Positions 1 through 6,197 of a stretch of 9,641 nucleotides of DNA are shown one piece after another. The position numbers and the translations under genes are program-made. Location: NCBI GenBank assembly GCA_023403375.1, contig JAEYEN010000016.1:1-9641 (forward strand), given 5' to 3'. Under the pieces are notes generated by a model. The model made no database searches, had not been told where the DNA came from, and was given only the letters and a program-made list of their open reading frames with translations. The stretch comes from Bacillota bacterium. Its GTDB lineage: Bacteria > Bacillota > Clostridia > Christensenellales > Borkfalkiaceae. Positions within the stretch are counted from its first letter, which is position 1. Each line of letters starts with the position of its first letter.

Positions 1-1039
1 ATAAATATTCGAATTCTTTATTGAAAACTATATTGCTCTTACAATAAATAATAGGTTTACCCGTCAAAAAATACATCGGTAAAATAGACGAAAAATCAGT
101 AATCAAAATCCCTGCTCTTTTGAAATCGTTTTCTATGTTCTCCTCCGTACTTAATATAATATTTTCGGCGAGCAATTTTTCTTTGTATTCGCTGATTTCG
201 GATTCTTTAATTAAATTTTTGTTCAATAATTCGGTAAACATCATAGGATGCGGGCGCAATATAAAATCAGTATCGCTATAAGCCTTTTTTAAGTCTATAA
301 AATCATCTTTATATTCCAAAAAATGACTTCCGCCTATTTTACTGTCGTAGGACCATCTCGGCGTCCACAATACGCTGTTCGGGCAATTACTCTCTTCTTT
401 ATAATTTTCAAAAACGGGATACCCCAAAAACTCAAATAGTTGTAAACCCTTATTATATGTTTTTCCGAACTTTCCTATAAAGTACTCTTTAACCGATTGC
501 GACGGAGTAAACGTCATATATACCGAATCAAAGAAATCTTTATTGAAACAACCCAAAAAAGCGTCCGAACCTGTATATCCGTAAGTAATGTTACAAACTT
601 TTGCGTGTTTATTCACATAGTACGTTCTGTATTTTTTCGGATAATGAACGTTATAGATATCTTCGTGAAAAACGTAATTATACCCTGCTTTTTTTAAGTC
701 AAACAATTTCCCTTTTTCGTTGAAAGCCAATATGATATTTTTACAATTTTTTTCAAAAAATTCTTTCTCTTTTCCGTACGTCTTTCTTATAGAAAAGTCA
801 ACGTCGTAATTAGGAATTACTATAACGTCGGTCTGAACGTCCTCTCTCTTCAACAACTCTTTATAGACGGGTTCCTGCTTATCCCACGTTTCAGGTTCAA
901 ATGCCAGAAACGCCACTTTGATTTTCGTATTGCTCTTTTCTTTTCTATGTTTATTTAAATTTTTTCTATTATTAAAATTCTTAATCTGCTTATAGACGAT
1001 TTTTAACGGTTTAAGCGCAAGTTTAATTATTTTCTTCAT
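1..1039 (-). CDS. CDP-glycerol glycerophosphotransferase-like enzyme (TagB/TagF family), C-terminus cut by window edge
   Basis: The reading frame is open for 346 codons from the ATG at 1039 to the left edge, with no stop, so the C-terminus is missing. Seen: a basic N-terminus without a signal peptide, a WTPRW motif near residues 225-229, RPHP at 262-265 and TDFSS at 314-318. Known: RPHP and T-D-F/Y-S-S are hallmarks of the GT-B-fold Glyphos_transf family, which moves glycerol-phosphate or ribitol-phosphate from CDP-alditols onto wall teichoic acid or capsule at the cytoplasmic membrane face. Inference: it adds an alditol-phosphate to the glycan made by this operon. The start is supported by AAGAGG at 1049-1054, nine bases upstream, and the gene overlaps the flippase end by 17 bases in another frame. 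The region matching the WHGT motif of classic TagF reads ITYGY (151-155), so donor, acceptor and even activity are uncertain. Confidence 0.85.
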   Translation of the reverse strand, partial: MKKIIKLALKPLKIVYKQIKNFNNRKNLNKHRKEKSNTKIKVAFLAFEPETWDKQEPVYKELLKREDVQTDVIVIPNYDVDFSIRKTYGKEKEFFEKNCKNIILAFNEKGKLFDLKKAGYNYVFHEDIYNVHYPKKYRTYYVNKHAKVCNITYGYTGSDAFLGCFNKDFFDSVYMTFTPSQSVKEYFIGKFGKTYNKGLQLFEFLGYPVFENYKEESNCPNSVLWTPRWSYDSKIGGSHFLEYKDDFIDLKKAYSDTDFILRPHPMMFTELLNKNLIKESEISEYKEKLLAENIILSTEENIENDFKRAGILITDFSSILPMYFLTGKPIIYCKSNIVFNKEFEYL

Positions 1040-2501
1040 TATCGTTAACCTCTTTTGTATCGCCTTTAAGTCTTTTGAGCATATTGATAATTTTACGACG
1101 GAAAATAAAGCAGAGTACTATTATAACCGCTACAAATAAATATCTGTATAAAATATAGTTATATAGAGCCATAAGCCCTGCGGAAAGCCCGCATAACACC
1201 ACAAAAATAAGCACAAGACCTTTAACGTTAAACATTTTTTTATTAAGGTTGTTCTTTTTTGCGACTACATACGCAAAGAGATAATCTATCGCCGCCAACA
1301 AAATATAACTGACCAGAGTTGTATACGCCGCGACATAGTAGCCATAAACCGGAATTAAAAAGTAGTTTAACACTATATTAACAATGCCCGCAACAAAGGC
1401 GGAAATCGTCAAAAAGATTTTATTTTCAAAATAAAACAAAAGTCTGTCAAAAATATTCGCATAAAATAACAGTAACGTACTGATAGCAAGCGGCGGAACC
1501 AGCCATATAGCCTCTTTATAATTATCGCCCGACATAACGTAAACTAATTCCGGAGTCGCCGCAACGATGAGGAGAACCATTATTGCGACAAGGAGAGATA
1601 ATATGAACGACACAGATTTGTCTTCAATCTCTTTCCCTTCCTTTATTTTACAATAAAACCACGGAATATACGAAGATGAAATTGCGCTAATAATAAACGT
1701 CAACAACATACCAAGGTTATATGCGACGTTATAAATGCCTGCTTGTCCTAACCCCGCTTCGCCGCACATTTTTTCTATCATTATCTTATCGCTCTGGTTG
1801 AAAATAACCTGCGACAAGTAATATACTAAAAGCGGTATATTAAATGTCAAAGCATACTTCCAGTATTTTTTGTTAAATACTTTCTTCCCTTTAACAAGAT
1901 AATATCCGCAAATAATCAATCCGATAATTATAACGATTATTGCGTTGCCTATTATTTTAGCCGAACCTTTGTCGTTAAAACACAGCACAAAAGTAAGTGC
2001 CAGTCCCTGCGACAATATTGTGGAAATCAAAGTAAGAATAACAACTTTTTTATATTGAAATTCAAATTTTTGTTTTCCCAACCAACATTGCGTACACGAA
2101 CTTGCCAGAACTTCAAAAACCATAATAAGCATCAACGGCGTGGACAATCCGAAAAGATTGTTCCAGAATGTTCTGAACGGAAGGTAAACCGCAATAAATA
2201 TCGCGCTGAATAAGATAAATATTCCTTCGACCGAAGATATATATCCCGCCCTGTCGTCTTCAAATTTTACCATTGCCGTCTGAAATGAACCGTAAGGTAA
2301 ATTCAAAGACAAGATTATCGCCATAACGCCCAGCCAGGAAGTATATATACCTACCTGCCCGTATTGCGCAGTTGTTAAAAATCTGGTAAAAAGCGGCAGA
2401 GTTATAACGGAAACACCTTTTTGCAGAATACTGCAAACTACATACCAGAAAGATGACTTCACTTCTACCGAAACGCTTTTGTATTTCTTAAACAGATTCA
2501 T
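1023..2501 (-). CDS. Wzx-like polysaccharide flippase (MOP superfamily)
   Basis: This 492-residue, strongly hydrophobic protein has about 12 to 14 likely membrane segments spread over its length and a short lysine-rich cytoplasmic tail. The N-terminal part, with helix 1 around residues 17-36 followed by F-T-R-F-L-T-T-A-Q-Y-G-Q at 38-49, is characteristic of the oligosaccharide flippase family (Polysacc_synt). Known: members move undecaprenyl-linked oligosaccharides across the cytoplasmic membrane before polymerisation or attachment. Length is normal for the family. Its ATG overlaps the stop of the upstream transferase in an ATGA tetranucleotide and there is little Shine-Dalgarno sequence (only GAAAG), which suggests translational coupling. 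Inference: it exports the lipid-linked glycan assembled by the neighbouring enzymes. Teichoic-acid type polymers often use an ABC transporter, so a flippase points to a Wzx-dependent capsule or similar glycan. The exact substrate cannot be read from sequence. Confidence 0.92.
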   Translation of the reverse strand: MNLFKKYKSVSVEVKSSFWYVVCSILQKGVSVITLPLFTRFLTTAQYGQVGIYTSWLGVMAIILSLNLPYGSFQTAMVKFEDDRAGYISSVEGIFILFSAIFIAVYLPFRTFWNNLFGLSTPLMLIMVFEVLASSCTQCWLGKQKFEFQYKKVVILTLISTILSQGLALTFVLCFNDKGSAKIIGNAIIVIIIGLIICGYYLVKGKKVFNKKYWKYALTFNIPLLVYYLSQVIFNQSDKIMIEKMCGEAGLGQAGIYNVAYNLGMLLTFIISAISSSYIPWFYCKIKEGKEIEDKSVSFILSLLVAIMVLLIVAATPELVYVMSGDNYKEAIWLVPPLAISTLLLFYANIFDRLLFYFENKIFLTISAFVAGIVNIVLNYFLIPVYGYYVAAYTTLVSYILLAAIDYLFAYVVAKKNNLNKKMFNVKGLVLIFVVLCGLSAGLMALYNYILYRYLFVAVIIVLCFIFRRKIINMLKRLKGDTKEVNDNEENN

Positions 2502-3511
2502 CTTTCACACGTTAACGATTTATAGAAAGCTTTATTGAGAGAATGCTTTCCGCCAAACGATTCTTTGCTTTTTGTAAGCCCGAAATTCAACTCTTTTCCG
2601 TCGTGCTCGGAACTTATGCCAAACGATATTTTATCAAATCCTTTTTCACGACAGGTTTTTATCATTGCGTAATACATATAAGTCATAGGACTTAAAGTAT
2701 CATATTCGTGCAAAGCGCACAAATATTGAGTATGCGCAACATTTACGTTCCGGAAATAAAACATCATAGAGCCGGCAATCATTTTATCGTCAAGAAAAGC
2801 GCCGAAAAATTCACATTCATCTTTTAGTCTGGAATTTTTAAATTCTGTCAGTTCGCGAATGTTATGAACCGGTTTTCTGTCATACTTTTCCAACGTTTCG
2901 CATAAAATTTCATAAAACTCTGCAATTTGCGAATCCGTTTCCAGTTTTTCTAATTTTATGCCCGCTTTTAAACAGTTATTTATATTAGTACGTTTACCTT
3001 GCGCAAAGTTTGAAAGTATATTCTCTTTATAACTTTTATAATCGATATAAGAATTCAATTCTGCGCAGTATTCATAATTTTTATAATACAAAACGTATTC
3101 TAACAACTCGGCACTTTCAGAAGAGAATAACGATGGCGTAATTTTTAAAACAACATTTTCAAAACCGTCGTCTTTAAGTTTTTCTTCCAATACATCGACG
3201 ATTTCTATCGTTTTGTGTGCAGAATAAAAGCGACGTCCTATAATAATTCCGCCAAAAGTCGACCCGCCGTGAGAGAAAAAAACTTTTTTACCGTTTTCGT
3301 ACTTTACGTTAGCGGGACATACTGCGGCTATGTTTTTACCCTTATCAAATATAATATAAGAACAATCTTCAAATTTATCTTTTGAGTGATAATTTAAAAA
3401 TCTGCGACTTTGCAGAAAGGTTCCGTTGACGGATTGATTAAAAACAAAATCATCCCATTTTTTTTCAAACTCGTCACAATATTTTTCTATAAAATATTCA
3501 TTATCTGTCAT
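2498..3511 (-). CDS. FemAB/GNAT-fold acyl- or aminoacyl-transferase
   Basis: This 337-residue soluble protein resembles the Acetyltransf_6/FemAB-like group. Seen: a T-F-L-Q-S-x-x-F motif at 31-38 (the usual T-F-F-Q-S-P-x-W position), a G-K-R-T-N-I segment at 172-177, E-K-Y-D at 208-211, a C-terminal GNAT-like half with Y-Y-A-M-I-K-x-C-x-E-K-G-F-D at 280-293, and L-N-F-G-L-x-x-x-K-E-S-F-G-G ending at 321, typical of the FemAB C-terminus. Known: relatives transfer amino acids from aminoacyl-tRNA to peptidoglycan precursors, or acyl groups to amines on sugars or lipids. The gene lies directly after the ketoisomerase/aminotransferase pair that should create a free 3-amino group, and overlaps the aminotransferase by 4 bases (ATGA). 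Inference: it N-acylates that amino sugar, filling the role FdtC/QdtC plays elsewhere. Acetyl-CoA, another acyl-CoA or an aminoacyl-tRNA could be the donor. Confidence 0.8.
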   Translation of the reverse strand: MTDNEYFIEKYCDEFEKKWDDFVFNQSVNGTFLQSRRFLNYHSKDKFEDCSYIIFDKGKNIAAVCPANVKYENGKKVFFSHGGSTFGGIIIGRRFYSAHKTIEIVDVLEEKLKDDGFENVVLKITPSLFSSESAELLEYVLYYKNYEYCAELNSYIDYKSYKENILSNFAQGKRTNINNCLKAGIKLEKLETDSQIAEFYEILCETLEKYDRKPVHNIRELTEFKNSRLKDECEFFGAFLDDKMIAGSMMFYFRNVNVAHTQYLCALHEYDTLSPMTYMYYAMIKTCREKGFDKISFGISSEHDGKELNFGLTKSKESFGGKHSLNKAFYKSLTCER

Positions 3512-4647
3512 AACGCTCTAAATCCGTTTATCGTTTTAATCACGTACTCTACCTGTTCGTCTGTCATACCGTAATACATTGGTATACTTAAAACCGTTTC
3601 GCTTATTTCTTCCGCTATCGGAAGTTCTCCTTTCTTAATTCCAAGGTCTGCATACGCTTTTTGCAAATGCATAGGAATAGGATAGTGTTTTACCGTTCCT
3701 ATACCTTTCTCGGTCAGATATTTTTCAAGTTCGCAACGCGCTTTACATCTGATAACAAAAACGTGGTAAATGTGTTCATACTCTTCGCTTGAACAAATCG
3801 GCAAAGTAATCAACGGATTAGTTATCTCATTAAGATACCTTTGCGCGATTCTTCTACGCTCTTCATTCCATTTGTCAAGCATAGGTAATTTAACGCGTAA
3901 AAAAGCCGCCTGCATTTCGTCTAATCTGCTGTTTGTGCCTTTATAAATATGATGATATTTATAATCGGAACCATAATTCCCCAAAGCGCGAACTTTATCC
4001 GCAATATCCTTATTGTTCGTAACGACGCATCCTGCGTCTCCCAAAGCACCGAGGTTTTTACCGGGATAAAAACTGAACCCGGCCGCGTCGGAAAGCGCGC
4101 CGACTTTCTTTCCTTTATACCTTGCGCCATGCGCTTGCGCAGCGTCTTCCAATACAAACAAATTATGTTTTTTCGCTATTCTGTTAACAGAATCCATATC
4201 GGCGGCGCGACCTTGCAGATGAACTGCTATTATGGCCTTTGTCTTTTCTGTTATTTTTTCTTCTATCCTTTCGGGATTTATATTGTAAGTTTCTATTTCG
4301 GGCTCTACGAAAATCGGCTTCGCGCCGGAATAAGACACAGCCAATGCCGTCGCTATATAAGTATTTGAAGGCACAATTACTTCATCGCCCGCACCTATAT
4401 CCAACGCTCTTAAAATCAAGTAAAGCGCGTCTAAACCGGTTGCCACTCCCACACAATATTTTGCGCCGCAATATTCAGCAAATTCCTGTTCAAAAGCAGC
4501 ACACTCCCTGCCATGTATGAATACACTTTCTTTCATAACGTTAACAAAGGCGTTATTTAATTCGTCCTTTAATTCGTTATGCATTATTCTCAGGTCCACA
4601 AACGGCACCTTCATTTCGCTGTTATTGCTAGTTTGTTTATTTATCAT
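3508..4647 (-). CDS. fdtB: DegT/DnrJ/EryC1 aminotransferase, dTDP-3-keto-6-deoxyhexose transaminase (FdtB/QdtB type)
   Basis: This 379-residue PLP enzyme belongs to the DegT/DnrJ/EryC1/StrS sugar aminotransferases. Seen: P-F-V-D-L-R at 15-20, the G-x-A-T-G-x-D-A-L phosphate-binding region at 67-75, V-P-S-N-T-Y at 92-97, E-D-A-A-Q-A-H-G at 167-174 with Asp168 expected to hold the PLP ring nitrogen, and S-F-Y-P-G-K-N-L-G at 192-200 with Lys197 as the likely Schiff-base lysine. Length is normal. Known: FdtB/QdtB use glutamate to aminate C3 of dTDP-3-keto-6-deoxyhexose. The adjacent upstream ketoisomerase makes exactly that substrate, which supports the assignment. The start at 4647 has a weak GGGA and overlaps the upstream gene by 11 bases; an ATG at 4614 (residue 12) gives a more family-like N-terminus but lacks a ribosome site. 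Other DegT specificities are possible. Confidence 0.9.
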   Translation of the reverse strand: MINKQTSNNSEMKVPFVDLRIMHNELKDELNNAFVNVMKESVFIHGRECAAFEQEFAEYCGAKYCVGVATGLDALYLILRALDIGAGDEVIVPSNTYIATALAVSYSGAKPIFVEPEIETYNINPERIEEKITEKTKAIIAVHLQGRAADMDSVNRIAKKHNLFVLEDAAQAHGARYKGKKVGALSDAAGFSFYPGKNLGALGDAGCVVTNNKDIADKVRALGNYGSDYKYHHIYKGTNSRLDEMQAAFLRVKLPMLDKWNEERRRIAQRYLNEITNPLITLPICSSEEYEHIYHVFVIRCKARCELEKYLTEKGIGTVKHYPIPMHLQKAYADLGIKKGELPIAEEISETVLSIPMYYGMTDEQVEYVIKTINGFRAL

Positions 4648-5056
4648 TTTTGTTCCCAGCTTTATTTATATAATCCAAAAATTTATTATAATCCCTTATA
4701 TAATCGCTCTCGTCATAATTTTCCGAGGCAAGAACAAGCAAAACCGCATCGGGTGAAAAATCATACATCTCCCGCCACATATCGTTATTTACGTAAAGTC
4801 CTTTTTGCGGAGAATCCAATAAAATTTCCTCGGTTTCGCTTCCGTTATCTAAATGTATTTTACAAGAACCTTTGACGCATAGCATTACTTGTTCTAAATT
4901 TTTATGTGCGTGAAATCCGCGCCTTACACCCGCTTTTGTATCATAAATATAGTAGACTCGTTTAATATCAAACGGAATCTCCTTAAACTCTTCAAGCGCA
5001 ATAAGTTGCCCGCGGTCATCCCCGTGGGGAGAAAAATCAAACGTTTTTATATTCAT
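4637..5056 (-). CDS. fdtA: dTDP-4-keto-6-deoxyglucose 3,4-ketoisomerase (FdtA/QdtA, WxcM-like cupin)
   Basis: This 139-residue single-domain cupin is about the usual length for FdtA. Seen: D-R-G-Q-L at 14-18, I-P-F-D-I-K-R-V-Y-Y-I at 27-37, the R-G-F-H-A-H motif at 46-51 with the presumed catalytic His49 and His51, L-E-Q-V at 54-57, G-L-Y-V at 86-89 and the C-terminal Y-D-E-S-D-Y-I-R at 104-111. Known: these enzymes shift the keto group of dTDP-4-keto-6-deoxy-D-glucose to C3, giving the galacto (FdtA) or gluco (QdtA) product that is then aminated. It overlaps the upstream glycosyltransferase by 4 bases (ATGA) and has AAAGG at 5064-5068, seven bases before the start. Trp94-Arg95-Glu96 has Arg where, from memory, FdtA has His, so the product may be the Qui3N rather than the Fuc3N precursor. 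Family assignment is firm; stereochemistry is not. Confidence 0.93.
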   Translation of the reverse strand: MNIKTFDFSPHGDDRGQLIALEEFKEIPFDIKRVYYIYDTKAGVRRGFHAHKNLEQVMLCVKGSCKIHLDNGSETEEILLDSPQKGLYVNNDMWREMYDFSPDAVLLVLASENYDESDYIRDYNKFLDYINKAGNKNDK

Positions 5057-6000
5057 TTTTTTGCCTTTAACGAAATAATTTTATTTATATCATCTATATT
5101 CGACTTATTTTTTTCACATTTATATAATTCTTGAAACAATCTGTAAATAAAATAAAACGGAGAAATTCTGACCTTACAGAAAAACGCTTTCATCTTTTGT
5201 CCGATATCTCTTGTTTGGTATATCTTATTAGCTATTTTAACCTTTCTGCAAGGATATTCTTCGTTCAGTATAGAAAAGAAAGCGTCGTAATCATCATCAA
5301 GAATACTTTTCTTCCCTTCGCTTGTCGATATTCCTTCACCGAATTCATACCAGACTAGATACTTTTTACTCGCAACTACCCTGCGTTTTTCCAGCAATGC
5401 CAACGTCGTAAGCGGAATATCTTCCAAAAATTTTATCCTGTTTTCAATTTTTGTCAGATACTCTATTTCCGTTTCTTTTTTTGCGGCGACGGTTGCACCG
5501 AGAATCCAATCCTGATAGCAAATTATCCCGCTTTTAATGAACAAATTTTTATATAGCGCCTTATTAGCGGGGGCACTGTTGCTTAGCAACTTACCGTCGG
5601 TTGTATAATATTGCGCTTTCCCGAAAACAATATCGGCGTTCTTTTTATCAAACACACGCAGATAATTACTTAACGAATGTTTGTCGTATAGATAATCTCC
5701 GGGAGAAATAGTTTTAACATATTCTCCTTTGCACAGATAACAAGCACTTAAAATATTTTTTACTGTACCTACGTTGTTCGGCAAAAAATTTAAAATAACG
5801 TTTTCGATACGATTATCGTTTAACCATTGTTCTAATTCACTTTTGTATTCCACGGCTGAACCGTCGTCGGAAATCACTATCTCATAATTTGCGTTTTCCT
5901 GATTGAGAATAGAAATAATGGTATTTTTTAACTTTTCCAAATCGGGATTATAGCAAGCGACGATTACGCTTATTACTTTATCAGATACATTGTTTTTCAA
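5053..6000 (-). CDS. Family 2 glycosyltransferase (GT-A fold)
   Basis: From the TTG at 6000 the protein has 315 residues. Seen: the GT2 opening V-I-S-V-I-V-A-C-Y-N-P-D at 9-20, S-D-D-G-S at 44-48 for nucleotide binding, N-V-G-T-V-K-N at 76-82, an I-S-P-G-D-Y-L segment at 98-104 where many GT2 enzymes have a DxD-type metal site, and F-L-E-D at 191-194 as the likely catalytic-base region. The C-terminal third is basic with a few hydrophobic stretches but no clear membrane anchor. Known: such enzymes transfer sugars from nucleotide donors to lipid-linked acceptors in the cytoplasm. It is the first gene of the operon. The frame is also open upstream to a TTG at 6054, but a good promoter (6026-6054) lies inside that extension, and GGAG at 6015-6018 precedes TTG 6000 at a long 14-base spacing. 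There is no in-frame ATG, so the exact start is uncertain. Donor and acceptor are unknown. Confidence 0.88.
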   Translation of the reverse strand: MKNNVSDKVISVIVACYNPDLEKLKNTIISILNQENANYEIVISDDGSAVEYKSELEQWLNDNRIENVILNFLPNNVGTVKNILSACYLCKGEYVKTISPGDYLYDKHSLSNYLRVFDKKNADIVFGKAQYYTTDGKLLSNSAPANKALYKNLFIKSGIICYQDWILGATVAAKKETEIEYLTKIENRIKFLEDIPLTTLALLEKRRVVASKKYLVWYEFGEGISTSEGKKSILDDDYDAFFSILNEEYPCRKVKIANKIYQTRDIGQKMKAFFCKVRISPFYFIYRLFQELYKCEKNKSNIDDINKIISLKAKK

Positions 6001-6025
6001 AAGAAATATTGTTACTCCGCGTATT

Positions 6026-6054
6026 CTTATAACAGTTAAGTAAAAATTTATCAA
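6026..6054 (-). promoter_or_regulatory. Predicted sigma-A promoter of the polysaccharide operon
   Basis: Read on the minus strand, TTGATA (6049-6054) and TATAAG (6026-6031) are separated by 17 bases, each one mismatch from consensus. Transcription would begin near 6019, giving a very short leader before the proposed TTG start at 6000. It is the only good promoter seen between the htpG terminator and the operon. AT-rich DNA yields chance matches, so this is a prediction. Confidence 0.5.
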
Positions 6055-6122
6055 ACTTAACTTTTATTTACCTTAATATAGTATCATTTTTTTACCGATA
6101 TTGCAAGCATAATGTTATTTTT

Positions 6123-6161
6123 TATAATATAAAAGACTTATGCGTTTAAACATAAGTCTTT
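6123..6161 (-). terminator. Intrinsic terminator of htpG
   Basis: A perfect 11-base inverted repeat (AAAGACTTATG at 6132-6142, CATAAGTCTTT at 6151-6161) encloses an 8-base loop. On the minus strand the stem is followed by an interrupted T-rich stretch (TTTTATATTAT including the stem end). It lies 37 bases after the htpG stop. The stem is AT-rich and the T-tract is broken, so efficiency may be moderate. It separates the heat-shock gene from the polysaccharide operon. Confidence 0.8.
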
Positions 6162-6197
6162 CAAAACAGGTTTTAATTTTTATAGAATATATTATTC

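Noticed and set aside
3949..4368. Plus-strand open frame of 139 codons opposite the aminotransferase
   Set aside because: It is antisense to conserved PLP-enzyme motifs, cysteine/phenylalanine-rich and unlike any family I recognise.
6132..6161. Inverted repeat after htpG as an operator of the polysaccharide operon
   Set aside because: It is about 80 bases upstream of the predicted operon promoter, and its position and T-rich tail fit an htpG terminator better.
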